A stretch of 6,120 nucleotides of DNA from CAYPXJ01 sp964414595 (GCA_964414595.1 CAYPXJ010000072.1:1-6120); one strand, 5' to 3'; positions 1 to 5,906 are shown, counted from the first letter of the stretch. A program made the numbers and translations. Notes: generated by a model not told the origin, from the sequence alone.

Positions 1-404
1 ATTTAGCGCAGAAAGAAGGCATTCAAATTCGTTACTATTCGATTATCTACGAATTGATCGACGATGTGAAACTGTTGCTTGGCGGCTTGATGAAGCCGGA
101 AGAAAAAGAGCAATTCCTTGGTACGGCGGAAGTGCGCGAAGTATTCAACGTCACCAAGTTTGGCAAAATCGCCGGTTGTATGGTCAAGAGCGGCATTATT
201 AAACGTAATGCGCGCGTGCGCCTGATACGCGACAGCGTTGTGGTGCATGAAGGCAAGCTCAAATCGCTGCGCCGCTTTAAGGATGACGTTTCGGAAGTAA
301 AAGATGGTTTCGAATGCGGTATCGCGCTGGAAAACTACGATGATATTAAAAACGGCGATGTGATCGAAGCTTTTGAAATTATTGAACAGCAGAAAACGCT
401 CTAA
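1..404 (+). CDS. infB: Translation initiation factor IF-2, C-terminal fragment (5' end outside window)
   Basis: IF-2 is the GTPase that brings formyl-Met-tRNA to the 30S subunit and promotes subunit joining in the cytoplasm. The reading frame enters the window open (first full codon at position 3) and ends at TAA 402-404, leaving 133 residues. The first visible residues, EGIQIRYYSIIYELIDDVK, match the end of IF-2 domain C1 and the connecting helix. The rest is the C2 beta-barrel that binds the initiator tRNA, including FECGIALENYDDIKNGDVIEAFEIIE, which matches the conserved IF-2 C-terminus with its ECGI and NYxDIKxGDVIE motifs. The G domain and N-terminal region lie upstream of the window, so this is cut by the window edge, not a truncated gene. 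The rbfA start follows 14 bases after the stop, the standard infB-rbfA order. Identification is secure from these C2 motifs. Confidence 0.97.
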   Translation, partial: LAQKEGIQIRYYSIIYELIDDVKLLLGGLMKPEEKEQFLGTAEVREVFNVTKFGKIAGCMVKSGIIKRNARVRLIRDSVVVHEGKLKSLRRFKDDVSEVKDGFECGIALENYDDIKNGDVIEAFEIIEQQKTL

Positions 405-418
405 AGCGTCGAAGGCCT

Positions 419-838
419 ATGCCAAAATTTTCTAAACCGCGCAGTCAGCGCCAGCTTCAAATGGGAGAAGAATTGCGTCATCGCCTTTCTTCCGTGTTTT
501 TGCGCGGCGAATTTCATGCGCCGGAATTACACGGCACATCGATTACTGTTTCGGAAGTGGCGGTGAGCCCGGACTTAAAAAACGCGACAGTATATGTAAT
601 GCCGCTTGGCGGAAAAGATCGCGATTTGGTGATTCGTACGCTCAAAGAAGAAGCGGCACAATTCCGTTACGCCATTGGCAAAGGTTTGCATACGCGCCAT
701 GTGCCGCAGCTGACATTCCGCCTCGATGAAACATTCGATAATGCCGGTAAAATTCATGAATTATTGCGTGATCCGCAGGTGATGCGCGACCTCGATGAAT
801 TCGGCAAGAAAAAACCACGCCGCAAGAAGAAAGACTGA
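419..838 (+). CDS. rbfA: 30S ribosome-binding factor A (RbfA)
   Basis: RbfA is a small KH-fold protein that binds the immature 30S subunit, helps mature the 5' end of 16S rRNA and is needed for cold adaptation in model bacteria. This copy has 139 residues, slightly longer than the E. coli protein. Residues 9-21 (SQRQLQMGEELRH) match the N-terminal helix as seen in alphaproteobacterial members. Residues 42-60 (ITVSEVAVSPDLKNATVYV) are the central strand region. Residues 82-101 hold the helix-kink-helix with the AxG motif (A85-I-G87), then VPQLTFRLDE. The last ten residues are strongly basic (KKKPRRKKK), plausibly an rRNA-contacting tail. The ATG at 419 is preferred because the conserved N-terminal helix begins only eight residues in, and GAAGG (411-415) is an available, closely spaced ribosome site. 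The TGA stop overlaps the truB ATG by one base, suggesting translational coupling. Confidence 0.96.
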   Translation: MPKFSKPRSQRQLQMGEELRHRLSSVFLRGEFHAPELHGTSITVSEVAVSPDLKNATVYVMPLGGKDRDLVIRTLKEEAAQFRYAIGKGLHTRHVPQLTFRLDETFDNAGKIHELLRDPQVMRDLDEFGKKKPRRKKKD

Positions 839-1728
839 TGCACGGTTGGATCGTGCTCGATAAGCCTGCGGATATCACCTCCGCGCAGGCGATTGGAAAA
901 GTTCGGCATTTGTTGCGTACACTCACCGGAGTAAAACCAAAAATTGGCCATGCGGGAACGCTCGATCCCTTCGCAACCGGCGTTTTGCCACTCGCGATAA
1001 ACGAAGCGACGAAGGCGATGCCCTATGCGCTGATGGCCGATAAAGCCTATGATTTCTCTGTAACATTTGGTGAAACGCGTGTCGGTGATGATATTACGGG
1101 CGAGGTAACAGCAACTTCCGATACTATTCCTTCTGAGAAACAAATTCAGGCGGTTCTGCCGCAATTTGTGGGCGAGGTAGCACAAGTTCCGCCCATATTT
1201 TCGGCAAAAAAGATTGATGGAAAACGTGCGTATGATCTGGCGCGGGCAGGTGAGCAAGTGACGTTAAAATCCAGCCTTATACGCATTGATCGCCTGGTTC
1301 TGAATGGCCAAAAAGAGGCTGAAACCTTTGATTTTTCGGTGGCTTGCGGCAAGGGAACCTATGTGCGCGCACTGGCGCGGGATATCGCCGCGGCGCTCGG
1401 CACAATCGCCTATGTTTCCGCGCTTCGCCGTACGCAGGCCGGGCCCTTTACGCTTTCGCATGCGATTTCGCTGGAAAAACTGCAAGAAATAGTGCATAAG
1501 GGCGGCCTCGGTAGCGTTGTGCTGCCGATTGAGACTGTGCTGGACGGCATCCCGGTAGTCTCACTGACACTGGAAGATGCGCGCTCATTACGGCAAGGAA
1601 AATCCATCCCTCTACGGGTGGATACGCGAAATGCGAAAGTCTTTGCCAAGCATTCGGAAACTCCCATTGCAATTGCGCGCGTATCAGAAGGAAAACTATA
1701 CCCGGAACGGGTATTTAACATTGCTTAG
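838..1728 (+). CDS. truB: tRNA pseudouridine(55) synthase TruB
   Basis: TruB converts uridine 55 in the T-loop of nearly all elongator tRNAs to pseudouridine and also acts as a tRNA-folding chaperone. The 296-residue product starts with the family N-terminus GWIVLDKPADITSAQAI. The catalytic aspartate is D43 in GHAGTLDPFATGVLP (the GTLDP motif). The conserved tyrosine of the KAY segment is Y71, and the arginine of KGTYVRALARD is R177. By motif alignment these correspond to E. coli D48, Y76 and R181. The C-terminal part (about 245-296) is the short RNA-binding extension, ending PERVFNIA. The ATG at 838 lies inside the rbfA stop (TGATG), with only a purine-rich AAGAAGAAAG stretch upstream, so coupled translation from rbfA is likely. 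All catalytic residues I can place are present. rpsO follows 21 bases after the TAG. Confidence 0.97.
   Translation: MHGWIVLDKPADITSAQAIGKVRHLLRTLTGVKPKIGHAGTLDPFATGVLPLAINEATKAMPYALMADKAYDFSVTFGETRVGDDITGEVTATSDTIPSEKQIQAVLPQFVGEVAQVPPIFSAKKIDGKRAYDLARAGEQVTLKSSLIRIDRLVLNGQKEAETFDFSVACGKGTYVRALARDIAAALGTIAYVSALRRTQAGPFTLSHAISLEKLQEIVHKGGLGSVVLPIETVLDGIPVVSLTLEDARSLRQGKSIPLRVDTRNAKVFAKHSETPIAIARVSEGKLYPERVFNIA
1698..1714 (+). other. Perfect 7-bp hairpin at the truB 3' end, upstream of rpsO
   Basis: ATACCCG (1698-1704) and CGGGTAT (1708-1714) are exact inverted repeats separated by GAA. The hairpin sits in the last codons of truB (encoding YPERVF) and ends 22 bases before the rpsO Shine-Dalgarno. 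The following bases, TTTAACATT, are too short and mixed to make a convincing intrinsic terminator. It could be an mRNA processing or S15-responsive element, but its sequence is also constrained by the conserved PERVFN peptide, so function is unproven. Confidence 0.45.
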
Positions 1729-1736
1729 AGCATAAG

Positions 1737-1743
1737 AAAGGAG
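1737..1743 (+). promoter_or_regulatory. Ribosome binding site of rpsO
   Basis: AAAGGAG lies six bases before the rpsO ATG at 1750. It is the clearest Shine-Dalgarno in the operon part of the window and supports that start. It fits the need to make S15 at ribosomal-protein levels independently of coupling to truB. Confidence 0.85.
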
Positions 1744-1749
1744 TTTACG

Positions 1750-2019
1750 ATGTCGATTACCGCTGAACGCAAGAAGGAAGTTATTAAATCCTTCGCGAAT
1801 TCGAAACAAGATACAGGTTCTGCAGAAGTGCAGTGCGCAATTCTTTCCGAGCGCATTAATGGCCTCACAGAACATTTGAAAACCAATCCGAAAGATTTTA
1901 ACTCACGCCGCGGGCTGCTCAAAATGGTGGGCCGTCGCCGCGATTTGCTCGAGTATCTGAAAACTCGCGATGCGGAACGTTATCAGTCGCTCATTCAGAA
2001 ACTCAACCTGCGTAAATAG
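1750..2019 (+). CDS. rpsO: 30S ribosomal protein S15
   Basis: S15 is a primary binding protein of the 16S rRNA central domain, where it organises the helix 20/21/22 junction, and it takes part in bridge B4 to the 50S subunit. At 89 codons it has exactly the usual length. With the initiator Met removed, the rRNA-contact residues known from S15 are all in place: T21, G22, Q27, R34, H41, D48, S51 and Y68. The motif around helix 2-3 reads HLKTNPKDFNSRRGLL. Many orthologues have KDHHSRRGL there, so the second and third positions differ but the Asp and Ser contacts are kept. A strong AAAGGAG precedes the start. The gene ends in tandem stops (TAG TAA, 2017-2022). The order truB-rpsO-pnp is widely conserved; S15 represses its own translation in several bacteria through mRNA structure. 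Confidence 0.97.
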   Translation: MSITAERKKEVIKSFANSKQDTGSAEVQCAILSERINGLTEHLKTNPKDFNSRRGLLKMVGRRRDLLEYLKTRDAERYQSLIQKLNLRK

Positions 2020-2061
2020 TAACATAGCCGGCAATAGGGCCGCGCTAGAAAGAAGAAGATC

Positions 2062-4218
2062 ATGTTTAAAATTACACGTAAATCGATTGAATGGGGCGGA
2101 CGCACCTTAACGCTGGAAACGGGCCGAATCGCTCGCCAGGCAGATGGCGCGGTTCTCGCAACCTACGGCGGCACGAGCGTGCTGTGTACCATCACGGCTG
2201 CAAAAGCACCGAAACCCGATATCGATTTTTTCCCGCTCACCGTGAACTATCAGGAAAAATTTTACGCTGCGGGTAAAATCCCGGGCGGGTTTTTCCGCCG
2301 CGAAGGCAAGCCGACCGAAAAAGAGACGCTGACCTCGCGCCTCATCGATCGTCCGATTCGCCCGATGTTCCACAAAAATTTCCGCAACGATACGCAGATT
2401 GTCTGCACCGTTATTTCGCACGATCTGGAGAATGATCCGGATATCGTAGCGATGGTCGGCACTTCGGCGGCGCTGGCGATTTCCGGCGTACCGTTTGAAG
2501 GCCCGATTGGTGCCGCGCGCGTGGGTTATGAAAATGGTGAGTATGTGCTCAACCCGCTGCAAAAAGTGATGACCGAAGCGGAGCGTGCCGATGATGCGCC
2601 GACGCTTGATCTCATTGTTGCCGGTACACGCAGCTCGGTGCTGATGGTGGAATCCGAAGCGAAAGAACTGAGCGAAGAAGTGATGCTCGGTGCGGTCGTA
2701 TTCGGCCATGAAGAATTCCAACCGGTGCTGGATGTGATTGAAGAATTCGCGAAGGAAGCTGGCAAACCCGCATGGGAAGTTCAGAAGCCAGCGGTGGAAG
2801 GCCTCGAGCAGAAAGTGGCCGAGCTTGGTCGCAAAGGTCTCGCAGAAGCCTATACCGAACTGCAAAAGCAGAAACGCGTTGAGAAAGTAAATGCCGTCCG
2901 CGAGCAGATTAAAAAAGGCTTGCCGGAAATTCTGGAATCGCACCCGACCTTGCTCAGCTCTGCGATTAAAGAATTGGAGATGGAAGTCGTGCGTGGCAAA
3001 ACGCTCGAAACCAAAAAACGTATTGATGGTCGCGATGAGAAATCGATTCGTCCGATTCTGGCGGAAGTGGGTGTGTTCCCACGGACGCACGGTTCGGCGC
3101 TCTTTACCCGCGGTGAAACGCAAGCATTGGTGATTGCGACACTTGGCTCTGGCCAGGATGAGCAACTGATCGACGCGCTCGAAAGCAAATGGAATGAGCA
3201 TTTCATGCTGCATTACAACTTCCCGCCATACTCGGTGGGTGAGGCATTGCCGCTGCGTCCGCCAGGGCGCCGTGAAATCGGCCATGGTAAACTCGCATGG
3301 CGCGCGATTCACCCGCTGCTGCCAAGCAAAGCGGATTTCCCATACACGCTGCGCGTGGTTTCGGAGATTACGGAATCGAACGGTTCTTCCTCGATGGCAA
3401 CGGTTTGTGGTAGTTCGCTCGCATTGATGGATGCAGGTGTGCCGCTGCCGCGCCCGGTTGCGGGTATCGCGATGGGTCTCATCAAAGAAGGCGATAAGTT
3501 CATCGTTCTTTCCGATATTCTGGGTGATGAAGATCACCTCGGCGACATGGATTTCAAAGTTGCCGGTACGGAAAAAGGCGTGACCGCGCTGCAGATGGAT
3601 ATCAAGATTAACGGTATCACGAAGCAGATCATGGATATCGCGCTCAATCAGGCGAAAGATGGCCGTTTGCACATTTTGAAAGAAATGAGCAAAGCCATGA
3701 CCGAAGCCCGCGAAGGCGTGAGCGAGTTCGCACCGAAAATCACCACGATGCAAATCGATAAGGAAAAAATCCGCGAAGTGATTGGTTCCGGTGGTTCGGT
3801 GATTCGCGACATTTGCGAAAAATCCGGCGCGAAAATTGATATCGAAGATGATGGAACAATTCGTATCGCTGCGGTGAATGGTCAATCGGCCAAGATCGCG
3901 GAAGATATGATCAAGTCGATCGTCATGGTGCCGGAAATTGGCCAGATCTATACGGGCAAAGTGGTGAATATCGTCGATTTTGGCGCGTTCGTTCGCATGG
4001 GTGCGAAAGATGGCCTTGTCCACATCAGCGAACTTGCTGACCATCGCGTGAACAAAGTCACCGATGTCGTCAACGAGGGTGATGAAGTTAAAGTAAAGGT
4101 TCTGGAAATCGATAATCGTGGCAAAATTCGTTTAAGTTTGCGTGCGGTAAACCAGGAAACTGGAGAAGATATTTCCGATCAGCTGAAGTCGCGCGGTAAA
4201 AAAGCGGCGGAAGCGTAA
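2062..4218 (+). CDS. pnp: Polyribonucleotide nucleotidyltransferase (PNPase)
   Basis: PNPase is a trimeric, phosphate-dependent 3'-to-5' exoribonuclease that degrades mRNA, usually with RNase E and a helicase. The 718-residue product has the full family layout: first RNase PH domain (about 10-145, with GGFFRREGKP at 75-84), an all-helical linker (about 150-300), a catalytic second RNase PH domain (about 320-545), a KH domain (about 560-620) and an S1 domain (about 625-695). Active-site motifs are intact: PPGRREIGHG (400-409), the phosphate-site NGSSS (440-444) and SDILGDEDHLGDMDF with metal-binding D489 and D495, corresponding to E. coli D486 and D492. The KH loop is IGSGGS, where E. coli has IGKGGS. 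The C-terminus ends in a short basic/alanine tail. The ATG at 2062 gives the family-typical start (MFKITRKSIEWGGRTLTLETG), preceded by only a weak AGAAGAAG purine tract. The spacer from rpsO is 42 bases. Confidence 0.98.
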   Translation: MFKITRKSIEWGGRTLTLETGRIARQADGAVLATYGGTSVLCTITAAKAPKPDIDFFPLTVNYQEKFYAAGKIPGGFFRREGKPTEKETLTSRLIDRPIRPMFHKNFRNDTQIVCTVISHDLENDPDIVAMVGTSAALAISGVPFEGPIGAARVGYENGEYVLNPLQKVMTEAERADDAPTLDLIVAGTRSSVLMVESEAKELSEEVMLGAVVFGHEEFQPVLDVIEEFAKEAGKPAWEVQKPAVEGLEQKVAELGRKGLAEAYTELQKQKRVEKVNAVREQIKKGLPEILESHPTLLSSAIKELEMEVVRGKTLETKKRIDGRDEKSIRPILAEVGVFPRTHGSALFTRGETQALVIATLGSGQDEQLIDALESKWNEHFMLHYNFPPYSVGEALPLRPPGRREIGHGKLAWRAIHPLLPSKADFPYTLRVVSEITESNGSSSMATVCGSSLALMDAGVPLPRPVAGIAMGLIKEGDKFIVLSDILGDEDHLGDMDFKVAGTEKGVTALQMDIKINGITKQIMDIALNQAKDGRLHILKEMSKAMTEAREGVSEFAPKITTMQIDKEKIREVIGSGGSVIRDICEKSGAKIDIEDDGTIRIAAVNGQSAKIAEDMIKSIVMVPEIGQIYTGKVVNIVDFGAFVRMGAKDGLVHISELADHRVNKVTDVVNEGDEVKVKVLEIDNRGKIRLSLRAVNQETGEDISDQLKSRGKKAAEA

Positions 4219-4225
4219 GAAAAAT

Positions 4226-4272
4226 GCCCCGGAATCAGAGGGTTACCTCGTTCCGGGGCGTTAACGTTTTGT
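4226..4272 (+). terminator. Intrinsic terminator after pnp
   Basis: GCCCCGGAA (4226-4234) pairs perfectly with TTCCGGGGC (4251-4259) in a GC-rich 9-bp stem. The arm continues inward with GAGG/CCTC (4238-4241 with 4246-4249) closed by a GTTA loop. The stem is followed by GTTAACGTTTTGTT, which is T-rich but interrupted. It begins eight bases after the pnp stop and very probably ends the infB-pnp transcript. The interrupted T-tract may make termination incomplete, and it doubles as the next gene's control region. Confidence 0.88.
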
Positions 4273-4275
4273 TAA
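4261..4275 (+). promoter_or_regulatory. Perfect CtrA-type box (TTAA-N7-TTAA)
   Basis: TTAA at 4261-4264 and TTAA at 4272-4275 are separated by exactly seven bases, and the first half extends to TTAAC. This is the consensus recognised by CtrA, the alphaproteobacterial cell-cycle response regulator. It lies 48 bases upstream of the ATG of the HTH gene and overlaps the candidate -35 region, where CtrA sites sit in many activated or repressed promoters. The match is seen; that CtrA exists in this organism and binds here is inference. Confidence 0.5.
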
Positions 4276-4297
4276 GGTTTGTTCGGTAAGATTTATT
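4269..4297 (+). promoter_or_regulatory. Candidate promoter of the HTH-protein gene
   Basis: TTGTTA (4269-4274) and TTTATT (4292-4297) are 17 bases apart and each matches four of six sigma-70 consensus positions. TAAGAT (4287-4292) is an alternative -10. Both arrangements are weak and overlap the CtrA-like box, which suits a promoter needing an activator. Transcription would start near 4304, giving a 5' untranslated region of about 20 bases. Confidence 0.35.
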
Positions 4298-4311
4298 CAT
4301 TAGCGACCCTC

Positions 4312-4317
4312 AGGAGG
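4312..4317 (+). promoter_or_regulatory. Ribosome binding site of the HTH-protein gene
   Basis: A full-consensus AGGAGG lies five bases before the ATG at 4323 and fixes that start. It is the strongest Shine-Dalgarno in the window. Confidence 0.9.
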
Positions 4318-4322
4318 GGATA

Positions 4323-5639
4323 ATGGATTTCGAAACCTACCGTAGTTGTTACGGTAATAAAGTTGGCATATTTCGCGAAAAAATGGGCTGGACACAAAAA
4401 CAGCTCGCTGACGCGTTGCGTGCACGCGCCAAAAAAGTGCTGGAGCAGCAAACGGAATATGACGATTTACGCAACCTTGATAAAAACATGGTGCGTATGT
4501 GGGAACATAATCTTTCCGTGCCAGGCGACCGCACGGTAGATTTAATTGCCAGTGCGCTGATTGACCTTAATGCGAGCTTTACCGAAGACGAGCGGGGTCG
4601 TTACCGCCATTTTTTGAAAACGAAAGCACATGAGTGCCGTAGCTCACTGCAATCCGGCCGTCCTGTTACCTTTGGTGAAGGCTTTGGTGATATTTTAAGT
4701 GATCTACGTGAATTGGGGCGCATGACGCAAACGGTTCTTGCGCAACAAATCGTGAAACAAGTACCAAGCCTGGATCAATTCCGTTTCTTCATGCGCGATG
4801 ATTCGCGTACCGACACGCCCATTAAAATTGATGAGATTGACGATCAGATCGTGCGTTTTATCGAAGCCGGATTTTTTGTTTCGCCCGCGCTTGAAAAACT
4901 CGTTGTAGAAATTTTGCAAGGCACGCCGCCGGCAGAAGCGCCGAAACCGCAGCCGCAAACGCAGGCAAAATCGGCTCAGCCGCAACAAGCTGCACCGAAA
5001 CCGCAAGCGCAACCACAAGTTAAACCACAGCCGCAGGCCGCAAAACCACAAGCACAAACGCAACCACAAAAGCCGACATCGCAGCCGCAAACGCAGGCTA
5101 AACCGGCTCCACAACCACAGTCCGCTCCAAAGCCGCAAGCAGAGCCTCAACCTAAACCGCAGCCGCAAGCACAAGCTAAACCGGTGGTGGATATTATTGA
5201 CGAACCTTTCGTGGCAAGTGCGCTGCGCAATGTAGGAACATCACCTGGTCCGGCTATGCGTCGGGATGAAACGATTATCGATATAGACCCTGTGATTCCG
5301 GCATCAGCGGCAAAATCGCAATATGGTAGCCATTATCAGGCAAATGGAAGCTACAGCGCAAACGGTCACTCGAAAATTATTGATGTTGCGGATAGCGACA
5401 TCGAATTGGATGCAGATCTGCGTGATCTGATGGGTGATGATGAGGACGAAAAACCGCAACCCAAGATGCAAATCGTTAATCCGCCGCGTCAGGCTGCTAT
5501 TGATCCTGCCTTTGGTATGGCGCTTGATGGCGAGATTGAAGATATCGGCAGCGTGAAGTTTGACGAAGACGTAAAAGTCTCCATGCCACGTAAAGGTGCT
5601 ACATTTGGCACGAAGGCCCAAAAGCCGGATGAATTTTAA
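4323..5639 (+). CDS. Unrecognised HTH protein with Pro/Gln-rich linker and acidic tail
   Basis: I do not recognise a named family; a DNA-binding regulator is the best guess. The 438-residue product is predicted soluble, with no signal peptide or membrane segment. Residues 13-82 look like a Cro/CI-type HTH: helix 1-2 reads VGIFREKMGWTQKQLADALR and the later part VRMWEHNLSVPGDRTVDLIASAL resembles the usual recognition-helix end and following helix. T24 to W60 is 36 residues, where about 20 is usual, so a charged insert of roughly 15 residues (about 34-52) seems to split the motif. Residues 122-190 contain a second, weaker HTH-like segment (LRELGRMTQTVLAQQI). Residues 202-287 are a low-complexity Pro/Gln/Lys/Ala linker with an internal duplication. 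Residues 288-438 are acidic and probably disordered, with three short [VI][VI]D[IV] motifs. It stands alone between two terminators, with its own RBS and a CtrA-like box upstream. A cell-cycle regulator is inference only. Confidence 0.9.
   Translation: MDFETYRSCYGNKVGIFREKMGWTQKQLADALRARAKKVLEQQTEYDDLRNLDKNMVRMWEHNLSVPGDRTVDLIASALIDLNASFTEDERGRYRHFLKTKAHECRSSLQSGRPVTFGEGFGDILSDLRELGRMTQTVLAQQIVKQVPSLDQFRFFMRDDSRTDTPIKIDEIDDQIVRFIEAGFFVSPALEKLVVEILQGTPPAEAPKPQPQTQAKSAQPQQAAPKPQAQPQVKPQPQAAKPQAQTQPQKPTSQPQTQAKPAPQPQSAPKPQAEPQPKPQPQAQAKPVVDIIDEPFVASALRNVGTSPGPAMRRDETIIDIDPVIPASAAKSQYGSHYQANGSYSANGHSKIIDVADSDIELDADLRDLMGDDEDEKPQPKMQIVNPPRQAAIDPAFGMALDGEIEDIGSVKFDEDVKVSMPRKGATFGTKAQKPDEF
4950..5171 (+). 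repeat. Internal tandem duplication of 132 bp (44 residues) in the Pro/Gln linker
   Basis: Residues 210-239 and 254-283 of the HTH protein align without gaps at an offset of 44, with 23 of 30 residues identical. For example, APKPQAQPQVKPQPQA is matched by APKPQAEPQPKPQPQA. At the DNA level I count 69 of 90 identical bases between 4950-5039 and 5082-5171, and an exact 18-base match links 4949-4966 to 5081-5098. Intermediate codons differ mainly at third positions, so the duplication is not very recent. Confidence 0.75.
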
Positions 5640-5661
5640 GGCCGGTTTTGCTTGGGTTTTT
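5617..5661 (+). terminator. Probable intrinsic terminator of the HTH-protein gene
   Basis: AAAGCCGG (5621-5628) pairs with CCGGTTTT (5642-5649) with one G-T wobble. Beyond a small internal loop, CCC (5617-5619) can pair with GGG (5654-5656). A TTTTT run follows at 5657-5661. The 5' arm lies in the last codons of the gene and the TAA stop is in the loop. The stem is less stable than the pnp terminator, so confidence is moderate. Confidence 0.45.
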
Positions 5662-5731
5662 GACCTATTTTCTATCTCTATAAAAATCTTATCAAAAGCT
5701 TGTTGACATAGTGGTGAAGCAGAGCTATACA
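5657..5731 (+). promoter_or_regulatory. rRNA operon promoter with A/T-rich upstream tract
   Basis: TTGACA (5703-5708) is a perfect -35 and TATACA (5726-5731) a good -10, with an exact 17-base spacer. Upstream, 5657-5701 is rich in A and T runs (including TATAAAAATC), resembling an UP element that binds the alpha subunit C-terminal domains. Downstream, CCTGCCCTC is a GC-rich discriminator, a trait linked to ppGpp-sensitive stable-RNA promoters. Transcription should start near 5738. The location ahead of 16S makes this the main rrn promoter. Confidence 0.8.
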
Positions 5732-5741
5732 CCTGCCCTCG

Positions 5742-5765
5742 CTTCGCATTAATTCTTTAGCGAAG
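5742..5765 (+). other. Leader hairpin 1
   Basis: CTTCGC (5742-5747) pairs exactly with GCGAAG (5760-5765) around a 12-base A/T-rich loop. It would form at the extreme 5' end of the rRNA transcript. It is short, so it is a moderate call. Confidence 0.5.
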
Positions 5766-5818
5766 TTGCTTTTCGATATCGTGAATCAGGAAGAAGTGAA
5801 GGCGGCGGTGCGGCGTTA

Positions 5819-5843
5819 TTTCTTGCAAGCTCTTTGCAGGAAA
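5819..5843 (+). other. Leader hairpin 2 containing a boxA-like heptamer
   Basis: TTTCTTGCAA (5819-5828) pairs with TTGCAGGAAA (5834-5843), ten pairs including one G-T, around the loop GCTCT. The loop and first bases of the 3' arm spell GCTCTTT (5829-5835), the core of the boxA antitermination signal that NusB/S10 bind in rRNA leaders. If it is boxA, the hairpin would compete with its recognition. No other + strand boxA core is visible before 16S. Confidence 0.5.
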
Positions 5844-5877
5844 GCACGTAAGATATTTTTACCTTAACGCGCTGCTA

Positions 5878-5899
5878 GATTGGACAGACATGTTCAATC
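5878..5899 (+). other. Leader hairpin 3
   Basis: GATTGGACA (5878-5886) pairs with TGTTCAATC (5891-5899), nine pairs with one G-T, closed by the loop GACA. Its role is unknown. As DNA it is a near-palindrome and could also be a protein site. Confidence 0.6.
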
Positions 5900-5906
5900 G
5901 AAAGCT

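Larger units (their letters stand above)
5718..5867 (+). other. Short open frame without ATG in the rRNA leader (possible gene remnant)
   Basis: A frame open from 5718 to TAA 5865-5867 reads protein-like in its later part (LAKLLFDIVNQEEVKAAVRRYFLQALCRKARKIF). It has no ATG. GTG 5796 is preceded by AGGA (5788-5791) and would give a 23-residue basic peptide. It lies within or at the edge of the predicted rRNA leader, so translation is unlikely. It may be a decayed gene end, or chance. I do not recognise it. Confidence 0.15.

Noticed and set aside
754..1257. A 167-codon minus-strand frame across rbfA and truB
   Set aside because: It overlaps two well-supported genes, has no ribosome site of note and no family resemblance.
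2027..2040. Possible hairpin GCC/GGC between rpsO and pnp
   Set aside because: Only three base pairs can form, too few to support a regulatory or processing element.
3766..3810. Serine instead of lysine in the PNPase KH loop (IGSGGS) as a defect
   Set aside because: The GxxG frame is kept, and I recall IGSGG as usual in alphaproteobacterial PNPases.
2107..4044. A 645-codon open frame on the minus strand opposite pnp
   Set aside because: It lies wholly antisense to an intact PNPase, its translation is His/Arg/Phe-rich with no recognisable motif, and it is explained by the codon bias of pnp.
4704..5174. A 156-codon Leu/Arg-rich minus-strand frame
   Set aside because: It is the complement of the CCG/CAA/CAG-rich linker codons of the HTH gene; the Leu/Arg repeats are an artefact.
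4926..5183. The repeat-rich linker as a CRISPR array or mobile repeat
   Set aside because: Repeats stay in frame within one gene, follow codon periodicity and have no unique spacers.
5304..5732. A minus-strand frame running from the rRNA promoter into the HTH gene
   Set aside because: It would start inside the rrn promoter, its sequence is not protein-like, and the opposite strand is better supported.
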